This document shows positions 28,884-40,532 of a stretch of 64,000 nucleotides of DNA, in pieces. The notes below the pieces were generated by a model, which searched no databases, had not been told where the DNA came from, and saw nothing but the letters and a program-made list of their open reading frames with translations. The stretch comes from Lepidurus packardi (taxonomy: Eukaryota; Arthropoda; Branchiopoda; Notostraca; Triopsidae). The stretch is from contig JAKZAN010000001.1 in assembly GCA_023053545.1 (NCBI GenBank), forward strand, positions 4,050,565 to 4,114,564. Reading direction: 5' to 3'. How positions within the stretch are numbered: position 1 is the first letter of the stretch; each line of letters starts with the position of its first letter. Made by a program: the position numbers and the translations under genes.

Positions 28884-31671
28884 CTAATCGGTTACAATAA
28901 ACTGGGCACCAAAATTGAGTACGCCCATCGCTAAGATTGAACAGTGCAAAATCGTCTGCGCCCACGTTAAACGCCCTTCTCGTTTCAGAGAGACCATATA
29001 CAATAAACTCGGCAAAGAGAAAATGTAAACCAAACCACATAACGCCCCTGAGAATCTAAAAAATATCAGAACGATTAAACAAATGCATGTAATTTTTTAA
29101 ACCCCAAAATTTACGAGAAAATAACACTAGTTTACCAATAATTCAATCTTAATTTACTGAAAACATGCGCCTTACCTAATAATGGTCCCGACTTGTGGCA
29201 AAAATATAGCGAAGAAGATGCAAACGCTCAACAATCCTACGTTGAAGAGCAAAATGTGCCCAAAACTGGGGTAGACCGAGCGATATACTGCGTAAAACAG
29301 CTGAGCTCGTAAAATATAAGCCAGAAGCGGGAAAACTGTCGACATTTGGAAAAGTAAAAACATCCGAGCTACCGCTGCCCATACATCAGCTTCCACGAAA
29401 TTATTCAGAAAATTCTACAGTCCAAGAAAGGGCCATTTAAAATTATTTCGCTTTGAAAACTGTCCAAAAGTAAAAAACCTCTTACGTCTTCAATGCATGA
29501 CTTCTGCAAGGGAAAGGCTAAGAAAAACAAAGCTCCAATAAGCACGTATGTCATAGTGACCAAACCATAAGCGATACTCAGGTCTCTGGCCTAAAAACGA
29601 GTAAAATAAAACAATAAAAAATTTTAGTATAAAAATTCAAACGAATGGAAATGAATGAGTTTACATTGTGTTCTTGATGTCTGTTGTTTTTCATGATAGT
29701 TATCACACAGTTATGGAGGAATAAGGCCAAGGCAAGCATTCCAGACAATGCTGGGAAATTGGGTTCAAAAAGCGACACAAAAAATGGTGAGTTCACGTTC
29801 GTGAAGTCCGCATGGAAACCCCAATTTACCGCTTGAACTATAACGAAGGCTAGGATGTAGAACACCGAGCAGGTCCCTGTGAAAACCGAAAGGAAAATTT
29901 GCGATATTTGACAATAAAATAATAAAATAAATAGAACATTCGGGAAACAAAGTCAGCTTACCCAGCGCGTTAAATTTGGTAAAAAATGTGGCTGACTTTA
30001 GGCAAAGTAAAGGACCAATTAAAATCGCCAGGTATAGCGGAACGGTCAATCCTAAGCTCCAAAACCGTTCAAAGTCCAACTCTACTTTTAGGTCGTGAGG
30101 GTAATCCAACTTGTCAGACTCGTTGCCCGAAGAAAGCAAACAAATAACGGTGTAACTGTCATTCGATGTCGGAATAGACTGATTGGAATTCCCTTCCACC
30201 ATCCCTATGGAAAGAAAACGTTCATAACGTTGTAACGAAATACTGTAACAAGACATGGATGTTAATTTGGAAACCGAAAGGGAATTCGGAGGGGATTTTA
30301 TTAATATTACCAAAAACATATTTGACGGAATTGTAAAGAAAATTGGACATCAGCACCCAGTAGACTACAGTTGCGCCAATTAAAGATAAGGCTGAGAACA
30401 CAACAGCTATCCATTCAGACCATTTCCCTAGGAAGAACCTGCAGAGGTCAGGGAAGTCTGATAGTTGCTCTTTTTCTCCTAAAAAAAGAGAAACCTTGTT
30501 AAAAAAAAGGGGGAATCATAGCGTTCGAGGTAACTTTATACCATAAACGGAATATAAATTCAGGATTGTATAGGCAGTATACAGGCAAATTCCAGCCATT
30601 AGAGCCATTAAGGTTAGGCCCATCACAAATCCAGATCTTTCAATCGCCCAAGGCATGCTTAACAACGAAGTGCCCATCATAGTATTCCATATAGCGAATC
30701 TAAAGGTTAAAAAATATTTGCGACTATGATTCCTTTAAGAGACCCATAAGCGTTTGATCATTAGTCACAACTAAGTTAACATTTGATGTTTGGTCATTAA
30801 TACAAAAGTTAAAATTAGACTGATGAATTGCAATAAAAATGGAAGTTCATCCATTATTTTTGTCTCACATGGTAACAATGCTTCCTTGCTTTCCGGAAAG
30901 GACTCGGCCTGGAATATATGGGTAGAAGAAGACAGGAGGCAAAATATGGTCAGGAATCAGCTGCCATGAAACAAGAGAGGAAATTGTCTAGATTTTTTCT
31001 TCAATTTCAAACGTTAATAAATCATTTTTTCCTAAAAGATTAAAGATGGTATTCCTAAGTCAAGTAAGCTTACCAACGCTGAATCATCAGGAGCAGTTCC
31101 TCGTAGCCTGCTGTAATACTTGAAGCGATTGTAAGTGGCAGCTTCATGTTCATTCGCTGGAGCCAAGACTCCTGCCAAGTGCCGGACAGAATCCCGATTT
31201 GGCCCGTGATAGTGGAATGGCTTCCTAAATTAGTGCAAGTCAATGAAATAAAGGATATTAGGCGGTTTAAAGTTTTTTCGGTACTAATTTACAGTTTAGT
31301 TAATAAATCGTTTTATATTAACCTTGTACGACTACGGGGTGATCTTCCTTGACTTCCTTTTTTCCCATCCCACGTGTCTGCTACGAGAACGCTGGAACTA
31401 GGCTGCACAGCACTGCAAAGAAATTTAATCTATTAATAATAATAAATCTAATACAAATTACATTCCACAAAAATCCATCCCACTTCCAAAATGCACTGCA
31501 GTAATTAGTATAATGTAGAAATCATAAAATAAATATAATAAAAATTTACAGATTGACATTACTCCCCGAGTCCACTGATACGGTTTCGATGCTATTTACA
31601 TCACCATCGCTATAAGTTCCTTCATTAATGCACTCTTTTCCCAAATTCCCATTATTCGGTACTGAAGACAT
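28884..31671 (-). CDS. SLC38A9: SLC38A9-type lysosomal amino-acid transporter
   Basis: Eleven exons on the minus strand, starting at ATG 31671 (exon 1 31550-31671, exon 2 31323-31412) and stopping at TAG 28884-28886. SLC38A9 sits in the lysosomal membrane, exports amino acids and signals arginine to mTORC1 through its cytosolic N terminus. The N-terminal part has 'PFHYHGPNRDSVRHL' and 'YNRFKYYSRLRG', the Rag/Ragulator-binding region of the family. The transporter core begins 'FAIWNTMMGTSLLSMPWAIE' (first helix) and includes 'WVLMSNFLYNSVKYVF', 'ADFTNVNSPFFVSLFEPNFP', 'LFLHNCVITIMKNNRHQEHN' and 'RMFLLFQMSTVFPLLAYILR', ending in 'HCSILAMGVLNFGAQFIVTD'. These match SLC38A9 rather than other SLC38 members. 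No break is seen. Boundaries of the middle exons were read by eye. Confidence 0.93.
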
Positions 31672-32015
31672 AAAAACTGCCGAAAAGCTAAACCGAAACA
31701 ACAAACGCCTACAACAACAAGAAATACGACCTCTTCTACTTCTCACCAGGCTTATTTCGAACGACGGAAGAAAAATCAATCGGGAAATAAGCAAATTAGT
31801 CACCCGTAGTTGTCTCGCTTCCGATAAAAATGAGAATTAGGCCGAAATGAGGTCAATTTGTCTCTTAAAATGATACTTTCTTTACTCTCCATGTTTCCAT
31901 GCCTGGAGGAAGAACCACCCAAGAGAAGCTTTGACTCGTCTTTAGAATACCACTGATAAACGTTTTATTCCTGGAACAATACAAGGGAAGGATTCCTAGA
32001 AAGTTCTAACACAAT
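31672..32015. other. Spacer between SLC38A9 and nardilysin
   Basis: This 344-base gap holds the SLC38A9 promoter and 5' UTR and the nardilysin 3' UTR (both genes on the minus strand, nardilysin upstream). A minus-strand AATAAA reads from about 31965. Nothing else was recognised. Confidence 0.5.
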
Positions 32016-35000
32016 TTAAACCGAGATTTGCACAGAAGGCAAAGGCGGGTACGTCTCTAGAGACAGTTTAAACTGTTCAATGCTCTTAATAAAATCCGTT
32101 TTTTGTCCTAAATCGGTCAGATACGTGTAGACTATTGGTTTCTCATCTAAGAAAAGAGCTTAATTAGCACGTAATTTAGATTGTAGACTCATTTGTCACC
32201 ATCAAGAGTCGTTCGTTTCTCTCTCGAGGGCTTGTCTTCTTTGCTACTACTCCCAACAACCTATTCAAAACCTCAATTAGTTCCACATATTTGAGTACTA
32301 TTGCTCTTCCTTTATTTATTCTTTAATGTTTTAATGCAATTGTGTTATTAATGTTGTTCTTGCTATTGTAATCATTGTTATTATTTATTTTTAATTGGTT
32401 TTACCTGAACGGATAGTTTTCTAAAATTGGCGCGGTTTCCGCTCGCCACGTGGCTGTGGAAGAATTCCTTCACTTCCGATAGGGTGATTTGAGGCAACAT
32501 TTCTACTTCTTGCTCATGACGATTAAAAACGTATTCGTCTGACGTTATTTCAGACCAATTTCTGGAAACTTCTTCGTCTAACGAAACATCCGGTTTCTCC
32601 TTCATCCGAATCAGCGAATTAACGACGGTTTGGAGGTCACTGTCATTCATATTCTCCAATTGTTTCCCAAATTGTTCCAAAAAGGCTTCAATTCGTTCGT
32701 CTACGTGTTTCGGACTTAAAAAAATGAATCATAAGTTAATAACCACAAGTTAAATTAATTAGGGAAGTATTAATCAAATGGGCGAGTCTGTCATGGCATG
32801 ACAGGCAAGAAAACCGAGGTGGGGAAGCCAATAGTTTTTGTAAAGTCCCCCAGATTGTCCGAAGCATGGACTGAACCAATGACGAGTTCAATGGAACCAA
32901 ACTTGCTCAAGTTTGCCTTGGACGAGCTCATCTTCCGCCCGCGGGACAAAGGTACAGGGCCTTTTCACTAGCAAAATGAAGGGTACATCAACCTTAAAGC
33001 GAGCGCTAACGTAGGCGCCGGGCGCCACGAAAGTCGGCCTTGCTCCATTTGATCACCAGAACTGCAAAGCGAACGATCGGAGTACTAAGGTGGGGTCGTT
33101 GAGGATATACAAGGACATCTGAGGGACGTCAGGCACCCTTTCCCACCGTACTCGGGGGCAGATGCTCGCCAGTGGCCTTGTCCTTGCCCGCTACCGACTC
33201 GTAGGCCTTCAAAACTGTCCCAAGGTGCCTATCAGCTGCGCACAAGGAAGTGCAAGGACATCTGCGAGTTCCAAACCGCTTAAGTTACGTAGTTAGGGTC
33301 AACGACTTTAGAGGCTAGTTTAGAGAACGCTTAGAAAAATAAATAGAGAACTTGGTGACTTGAAGAAGGTGTTAACGAAGAAATTTTAGGGCAATTAAGT
33401 GTTCGAGAATATGGAGATCAAAGAAATGAATGAAGCATACAACAGGGAGGAAACTAGTGATATTTAGGGGAAAGTGAAAAAGCAGGCTTCAAATTTGAAG
33501 AGTCATTACAGGATTCTTTCCACTGGCGCCGTGGCTTAGTTGGTTAAAGCGCCTGCCTAGTAAGCAGGAGATCGCGGGTTCGAATCCCACCGGTGCCTGT
33601 ACTATTTTTAACAGTTATTCATACAAAATTTGCAGCGCTTCTTGTGCTATTCTACGAAAAAGTTCGAGAGTGTCAAGAAATTATTTACCTGAATTTATCT
33701 GCTTGAAAGTGGACGATAATGGAAAATCCCAAGATTCCAAATGTATATCGCAAAGTTGTATAAACGTGGTACCCTAGCTGTTCTTTGGTTCTCAAAACGT
33801 CAAACACAGGCTCCTCCATCATCATCTATTTAAAAAACACATGTAATTTGCCATAAAGAAAGAATGTACAGCCTATAAATCAAAATTACCACCAAAACTT
33901 CCATAATACAAGTTTTGCGGATGTCCGTAGGCCCTGATTGGTAGTAATTAACCACTACCGAGTTCGCGTCGCATTCATGGAAACTCGCAATGCGGCAATG
34001 TCGCTCGCCCAAAGGTAATTGCTTGACCTTCGTCTTGAAACAAGATAAAAAGTTAAAATTATTCAAGGAATGCGTGTTTAAACTTGAGGAACTTACAGAA
34101 GGCAGCGGCAAAATGGGCGATTCGCATCTGAGCAAGCTTCGCACCATACTACAAAGCTCTTGGGCCTGTTCCATGCTCACATTGCCTTGAATAAGCCCCT
34201 CGACTTGTAAACTGTCCTTTAATTTGCGGAAGAAGTCCAAGAACGAGTCAAAAGTGATATTATCAAGCTCATCTCGTCTTTCCAACAACGAACAGTGTCC
34301 AGTCTCTTGTAAAATGGTCAATCGGATATCCCTATCCGAAAAGAAAATTCACAATTTTGCTTTTATTAGCTCTATTATGTTTAACTTACGAATGTTGGTT
34401 ACAAAATAAAGAATATCGAATTACCTAACGACTTTATCCGGTTTCAAGAGCAAATTATGGTAATTTTTCTTCGTCTGCGTCTTAATTACTGCAAACACGT
34501 CTTCTTTTACGTTCTGATCGAAAGCTGCGATATGCTCAAAAATAGTTTTCAACAGCAACTGGAGATAATTACCAAGACTATTACGTAAAATTTTGAATTC
34601 CTTTGAAACGTAGTTTAATTACCGGTAATTTATGGTGAAAACCGCTCGTTTTGACGACTAAACCCTTTTCAGTAGGGAAAACCGAGTATTCTAACTGAGC
34701 CACGTCTGCGTCATAAATATCTTCCACTAATTGCTGCTTTAAAACTCCGCCCAAAAGGTCCATCATGGCATAACTATTCAAAAGAATGAATTAAGTAAAT
34801 TTTAAAAAATGTTTGTTTTCAAACCTCGTAGAAGATTCATCAGCCAGGGGTGTGATCAACCGAAAGTTGTAGAACGCTTTGGGTAGTTTGAAGGTTTGAT
34901 CTTGCCGGTACCAAAGCGTCACTTTTTCGCCACTTGCTACTTTTTCAGGGAATTTGCTAATGGGTTCAGGCGCCAAAAGTACAAAATCACTCGCGATATA

Positions 35001-37714
35001 AGGATTCGGATGAGGTACATGGAACGCCGAAATATCCAGTTGCGAATCTTGCCACGCGTTTAACCAATCTTCTGGAATAGCTACAAAACAAATTCTTAAT
35101 TAAAATAAATTTAAAGATTTGATTTTTTGTTTTCTAGAATACCCTCAACAGCGTGGGGCGTTTGGAACCAAGGTTCGACTTGGTCGCAGATGTTTTGCTC
35201 ATTAAACTTCTTGGAGAGGAGCATAATATTAGCTTGCGAAGGTAACAATGCATTTTGGCATTCTGCGATGATTTCCGCGTCGTAATGGAAAAGGAGTACG
35301 TCGCCTGTGATGTAATCTTCGGGCGGGTACAGGCACATGTTTTCGCACAAGGATTGCACGTACTCTGCCGCAGCGGATTCTTCCGTATAACGGAAACTCA
35401 TATCTTCAATGCTTTGAATTTCTTTAAAAACTCGCTCCTGGGGTCCTAGCTTCCTCAGCATGGCCAAATAGGCGAAAATCATTGTTAAAACCTAATTGAA
35501 TAGTAATTAATGCCTAATTAGAAAAAAAATATTATTTTTTATTTATTCATTCTACTTCATAAACGTGATCAAATCCTTCTTCGGTTAAATTCACGGTGAT
35601 ACTAAAATGCGAATACGTCCCGTTATGCTCGAAACCGCTTTCATCATTCCCACTCGTCAAACCCAACGCCCATATTCTAAAAAATTAAATAAATAATAGT
35701 AAAAGCTTTAAAAGTTAGAATTAAATTATTTACCTTTTTCGCAAATAAGACAGTAAACTGCCTTTGCCTTCATGTCCCACAAGCCAAGAAATGTAATGCA
35801 ACGGTTTGACTTTGTAGCGTTCTAGTTGAGATGGTAACGCCCACCTGATTTCAACCTAAACGAAGCAACGAAAAACATTCAAAATTAAAAATCGACATAA
35901 TTCGCATTTGTACTTGAGTGATGTCTTTGATGGGAACGACTTTGTAGATCTTGGTAAAGCGGTCGTTCTTGAAAGGGTTGGCGAATTCCGAGGCGGAAAA
36001 GGTGTTGGAATGCTCAAATAGCATGGCCGCAGGCACTGATGTGAACATTTTCTCTGCTAACCGTTCCAACGCGTCCAAACTTTCTTTGGATTGCAGAACT
36101 AGAGTTACTCTCTGCGCTACGTAGTATTTCTCGCGGAATTCCTTCAATCGGGCGTTCAACTGAGCTCCTTCGAAGTCATCACTTAACGTTAACGTAGCCA
36201 AATTCCCCCACATGAATTTTCCCATCGGATGACCTGGATTTGCCAAACTGGCGAATAACTGTTGCTTGCGAAAATAGTCAGACGGCAACGACATTAGAAA
36301 TTCTTTTAAAAAAATTACATGAATTAATTAAGCAAGTACTTAAGCCATTATTTAATACCGCTGTCTACAGCTTCTTTTTCTCGTTGCATGCTCTCGCATT
36401 TGAGCAGCGGAGAGATGAAAAATTGTGCAAAATACTCTAAAGCTTCCACAAAGAATTTCGGTTGAATTTCGAAATGGAAAATTGTGCGTTCGCAGTCCGT
36501 AGAAGCGTTAGAACTGCCCCCATGCTTCTATAAAACAAAAATCAAAATTAAATTAGAACTCTTAATTAATGTCGAACAAGCATTTTATTTGGTTTTATTT
36601 CTCATTTTTGTACGTCAATACCTTTATGAAAGAATCGAAAGCATTTTCTTTAGGATATTTTTCGCTTCCCATGAAGACCATGTGTTCTAGAAAATGAGCC
36701 AAGCCGGGAATGTCATCCGGGTCTGAGAAACTCCCCACGTTTACACAAAGTCCAGCAGCTGCCTAAGAAAATAAGAAAGTGATAAAGTAATTATGTCAGA
36801 ATAAAAATTTCTGCAAATCTTTGCTTAAAATTAAAAAGAATTTAATCAATAAAAAATCTAAAATTGCTTAATACCATTTTCTCGCCAGTTTTAACTGATT
36901 TCTTTGTTGATAGATTTTCAATGTCCTCCATAACTTCATCTTCTTCTGCAGATTCTTCTCCATCTTTGCTTAAAGTTTCGCACGCATCTTCCACCCCTTC
37001 TTGTTCGTCTTCCTCCTCGTCAGAAGCTACGGAAAGACACTTAGATCTTTATACATGATAAGGATAAGGAAGTTCAAGAACAGAAACTTGAGCACGGTAG
37101 TCTGACAGTTTACCACTTAGCCCAAACGCCTTTATTATAAAGTCGCCTATGGATCCTGTTCGTATCCCTTAAGGTAGCTGTTAAATCGTGCTGCCAATGC
37201 CCAGCAGCTACCTGTTGCTGTTTAGTGGCTTGCAGCTGAGACTGGACGGGTAGGAATATAAAGCATAAACTGTACCTGAGCTGGAATCTTCATCATCGTC
37301 AATTTGGTCAGCTGAACTGGTTTCTAAGGTTGTATCCGAAACCAATAACACTCTAATTCCATTAGCCAATTGTACAGTCCTGTATAACAAGATTTGTTAA
37401 GAATGATGATTAAAGACTAGGACGTAGTTGTAGACGTAGAAGCTTGTACAAAAAATGAAAAAAACTAACCTATATTCTTTCTTGTCATTTGTAGACTTGA
37501 TGGGATTGGGTAGAACTTCTAGTTTGTAGGAACTAACGCAATCCTCGACCATATCGTGTACTAAATGGGAGACACTTTGCAAAGGCGGTGGTTTGGCTAG
37601 CGAATTGCGTTCTGAAACCTCAGCAATGCCGCTCTCTAAACGTGAAGACTTAGATTTGGCTCGGCGACTGGGTTGGGAATGTCTCGCTCGTTTGGCAGGT
37701 GGCAAGGAAGACAT
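32016..37714 (-). CDS. NRDC: Nardilysin (M16 metalloprotease with acidic insertion)
   Basis: About 18 exons on the minus strand, from ATG 37714 (exon 1 37470-37714, exon 2 37276-37379, exon 3 36875-37026) to TAA 32016-32018. Nardilysin cleaves before Arg in dibasic sites. Exon 3 codes an acidic stretch ('ASDEEEDEQEGVEDAC...ESAEEDEVMED'), the insertion that separates nardilysin from insulysin. Exon 4 gives the inverted zinc motif HFLEH in 'LAHFLEHMVFMGSEKYP'. The next exon has 'HGGSSNASTDCERT' and 'EKEAVDSEF', the distal zinc-ligand Glu. Later exons cover 'ANPGHPMGKFMWGN', 'HYISWLVGHEGKGSLLSYLR' and the C-terminal inactive domains, ending 'LSLETYPPLPSVQISV'. An intron at about 32716-33690 hosts a tRNA gene on the other strand. 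The N terminus starts with a Lys/Arg-rich segment and no signal peptide. Confidence 0.94.
32770..33300 (-). other. GC-rich coding-like island in a nardilysin intron
   Basis: This part of the intron has clearly higher GC than its surroundings. On the minus strand it gives short open pieces with protein-like composition, such as 'AYESVAGKDKATGEHLPPST' and 'FVAPGAYVSARFKVDV', in different frames with stops between. It looks like a decayed coding sequence, perhaps a retrocopy, but I cannot name the parent gene. Confidence 0.35.
33525..33598 (+). tRNA. tRNA-Thr (anticodon AGU)
   Basis: A full cloverleaf can be drawn: acceptor GGCGCCG/CGGTGCC, D arm GCTT...AAGC, anticodon stem CCTGC/GCAGG with loop CTAGTAA (anticodon AGT), variable loop AGATC, and T arm GCGGG-TTCGAAT-CCCAC. 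A and B boxes (GGCTTAGTTGG and GGTTCGAATCC) are intact. The sequence is nearly the same as animal tRNA-Thr(AGU). One T-stem pair is a C-A mismatch (33574/33588 region), while the acceptor G-T is a wobble. There is no intron. It lies on the plus strand inside an intron of minus-strand nardilysin. The terminal T at 33598 is the discriminator base. Confidence 0.95.
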
Positions 37715-37804
37715 ACGGACAAAGTCAAAAAGGTTACCTTATGTAGTCTTAGTAGAAGGCAGAAAATGTCTTGCAAACAGCACTCTTTTCATAAAAACAA
37801 GGTG

Positions 37805-37870
37805 CTACTAATTGTAGCGTTTCGGGAGACGGTTTTGCTACGAGCTTCTAGATAGCTCCCGATAGGCGGC
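37805..37870 (-). repeat. Dispersed repeat related to the LINE-tail palindrome at 20 kb
   Basis: In reverse complement this reads CCTATCGGGAGCTATCTAGA, then AGCTCGTAGCAAAACC, then TCCCGAAACGC, closely matching 19948-19995. It then ends in a small hairpin, GCTAC-AATTA-GTAGC. No LINE coding sequence accompanies it, so the unit can exist alone. Confidence 0.7.
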
Positions 37871-37912
37871 TTTATTTTATTTTTATCCAGCGGCAATTAT
37901 TTGTATCTCCTC

Positions 37913-37952
37913 CATTGTTCTCATCAGGGACTTCTCTCTGATGAGAACAATG
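37913..37952. repeat. Perfect 15-bp inverted repeat
   Basis: CATTGTTCTCATCAG at 37913-37927 pairs exactly with 37938-37952 across a 10-base loop. It lies about 200 bases upstream of the nardilysin start codon. Confidence 0.9.
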
Positions 37953-38187
37953 AGAGACAATCTTTTTAGATATTCAATAAGATATACAAGACCGAGTAAA
38001 AAACAAGGTTCCAATACCCAATACCAAGCCTTCCAATACCTTAGACATAACGTTATTTTTAAAAAATACTATGATGAATGAGATTTAAATGCAGCATGCA
38101 CGATGCAGGGTGTCTATTGCCTATCAAACACAGAACCACAACCAAACTAATACAAAAATACGTCTAACCCATTTTAATCCCATTGAA

Positions 38188-38699
38188 TTAAGCATTTATG
38201 TACGGGTCAGGGCAAATGACATCGGACTTTGGCATGCATGCCTGCGCTGGATCGCTGAATAACAAGTCTAAAGGACAGGCAAATCTAAAAGACATTTAAT
38301 TTTAATAAAGCTGTCCAAGTTCGGCAACCTTTTACTAATTTAATGTAATTTTGTTACTTACGCCCACTTGGAACCATCTGGCTCACATCGGTAAAAGACA
38401 TGACAGTTACGGTAAAGATCAGCGTAGTATCCAGTTTTTCCTTTAGGTAGAAACAAAATAGAATTAAGAGTTAAATGTAAACTGGAAGTCGTATTATCTT
38501 GCCTGTGCAGTCGAAGGATGGTATCTCGTTTCGCACAGATATATCCTTCAGAGCCACTAGCGGCAATCTTGCAGCGAGCGAAACTGCTACCAAGACCGCT
38601 TCAAATTGCAAGTAAAATCATGTAAGAATTATTTTCTAGTTTAAATTTTTTCTAATTTATCCGGATACCTAGAAGTAAAATGCAATGAACCGGCTTCAT
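38188..38699 (-). CDS. Small secreted chitin-binding protein (one peritrophin-A/CBM14 domain)
   Basis: Four exons: 38669-38699, 38503-38598, 38362-38440 and 38188-38284, giving 100 residues. The N terminus is a signal peptide (MKPVHCILLLAVLVAVSLAA). The rest is one CBM14 domain with six Cys in the usual order: DCTGKTGYYADLYRNC, HVFYRC, WAFACP, 'DPAQACMP' and 'DVICP'. Such proteins bind chitin in cuticle or peritrophic matrix. Intron 2 begins with GC instead of GT (CACAG|GCAAG), which keeps the domain in frame. A TATA box lies about 120 bases upstream. It is a close neighbour and paralogue of the two-domain gene at 39252-40421. Confidence 0.9.
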
Positions 38700-38817
38700 G
38701 ATGCCGAAAACAATAAATCTTATTTTTCTTGCCTCACTAAACCACAATTACGTCAATTAAAAAATGAGCCAACGCGAACGCGTAGTTAACGTTAAGATAA
38801 TTGAATCGTGTGGTTTG

Positions 38818-38825
38818 CTTTTATA
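38818..38825 (-). promoter_or_regulatory. TATA box of the one-domain chitin-binding gene
   Basis: On the minus strand this reads TATAAAAG in the context CAGTATAAAAGC, about 119 bases before the start codon at 38699. That distance fits a start site near 38790 and a short 5' UTR. Confidence 0.7.
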
Positions 38826-39251
38826 CTGAAACATATCGCTGCTCTCTTTTTGCTGAAAAGGCAATCGGGCGAAAACAAGGTTGAAGTGGCGTATATCAGG
38901 GAACACAGGTGACTTGCCCCGAAACCTGCCCAACTCCTACACGTGCGTGACACCTTGAAGCCGATGCGATACCAAGATAATCTCTTTTGTATATTCACTT
39001 TAACAACTTAGTATTTCATTTGACGACGCGAAAGGGATAAACAGACAAGATAAGAATATTTGTTTACAACATTTTTTTTCAGTTAACGTATGCAGATAAG
39101 AGATTTCTGTATTTCTTATCATAAGAACACGAACTATGACAATCCAAAGCAAGCTAGCATATAACGGATTAATAAGGCTTCTTTTTAAGACATAACAATC
39201 TACCGTACGTGCAAGGGCACGTAGGTGACGATTCAGGTTTTTTTACCTTTG

Positions 39252-40421
39252 CTAGCAATTTCTGGTATAAACTACGCAGTCAGCTTGGTCGGGAGGCAAA
39301 CAAGTTCCGATCTTTTCGTCGAAAAGGAAACCTCCACTGCATGCGAAACTGTTAATCAAATGTGAATTTTAAAAATCCTTCTATGACGTATCACACAAGA
39401 AAAAGAAAAATGTGAAGGATCTTACAACCACTGCTGCCCGTCCGGTAAACAACGGTAAAAGGTTTGACAGCCACGATAAGTGTCGGCATAGTAACCGTCT
39501 TTGCCGATACAGTCAAAACCTTCTGGACCGTCACAGTTTCTCGACTCGACGACTTTTGTTAGCTCCACCTTCTGTTCTACTTTAGGGACACTCTTAATAG
39601 GATTACTAACTGCAGAGCATTCCACTTGACTAGCCGGCATGCAGGTTTTCTCCACGTCGCTAAATTTCATGTCCAAAGGACAAGCAAAACTATCAAAGAT
39701 AAGAAATCAGAAAATCACGGTTGCAACAATTCAGGTACATCTTGGAAGTTTCGAGTGAATTTTTGCCTTTTTTAACCAGAAAAACAAAAATAAAAAAGCT
39801 TTGATTCACAAAATTTGAGTAAGAAATTAAGATTCTTGGCTATTCAGTATTGACTGCTAATGTTATATTAAGAGAACTGACTGGTGTTACTTAAAGGTAT
39901 TGACTGGTTTTCACAACTTATGATTCACAAATCACAAAACTTTGCGGTCGAGGTTCAACACCCGATTTTTTTTTAAATCCAGAAATTTAAAGTGACTAAT
40001 TCACAAATAAAACGTAACGCAAGGAGTAATAACTTACGCCCATTTAGTACCATCCGTCAAGCAGCGATAGAAAACCTTACAATTGCGGTATGGATCGGCG
40101 AAATACCCATCTTTGCCCGTACAATTAAAATCTTGGGGCCCTTGAGGTAAATCCTCCAGTTTTATTGGTATTGCAGATTCCGAATTTTCTTCCAGGGCTA
40201 ATCCACAAGCCACGCCTTGAGGAATTAGTAAATAATAATTGAATTAGTAATAATTAATAATTTAGACGAAACTATGTACGCGCTAGAGAATTTCAAGAAA
40301 TACAACCACAAGTGATTAAATGCAATTAATTATAACACTAGATGCATTAATAAATTTAAAGTTTTAGGAGAACACACTTACTGATAAGTACCAATACCAG
40401 GACAAACTCTCTATTCATCAT
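39252..40421 (-). CDS. Secreted protein with two chitin-binding (CBM14) domains
   Basis: Four exons: 40382-40421, 40038-40215, 39426-39689 and 39252-39348, coding 192 residues. The start with tandem Met (MMNREFVLVLVLI) is a signal peptide. Domain 1 reads 'DFNCTGKDGYFADPYRNC', 'VFYRC', 'WAFACP', 'EKTCMP' and 'VECS'. Domain 2 reads 'DCIGKDGYYADTYRGC', 'TFYRC', 'WFFAC', 'GTCLP' and 'ADC'. The introns split each domain at the same W-x-FAC position, which shows that the domains and the neighbouring gene share a duplicated exon unit. It probably acts in cuticle or peritrophic matrix; the tissue is not shown by sequence. Confidence 0.91.
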
Positions 40422-40524
40422 ATTCCTTTTCTACTAAATGTTAAATGATGTTTTAAGTAGTCTCAGAATTTGGGAAAGTTTTAATCCGGAAACCTCAGAA
40501 TATGAAATACCTTCGATGAAGTCG

Positions 40525-40532
40525 CTTTTATA
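40525..40532 (-). promoter_or_regulatory. TATA box of the two-domain chitin-binding gene
   Basis: On the minus strand it reads TATAAAAG (context CCCTATAAAAGCG), about 104 bases before the ATG at 40421. The spacing is almost the same as for the neighbouring paralogue, which supports a shared promoter design. Confidence 0.72.

Larger units (their letters stand above)
37715..38187. other. Nardilysin upstream region with repeat fragments
   Basis: This should contain the nardilysin promoter. About 37805-37870 is a diverged reverse-strand relative of the sequence at 19945-20012. 37913-37952 is a perfect 15-base inverted repeat with a 10-base loop. The rest is AT-rich and unassigned up to the stop of the chitin-binding gene at 38188. 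Confidence 0.5.
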
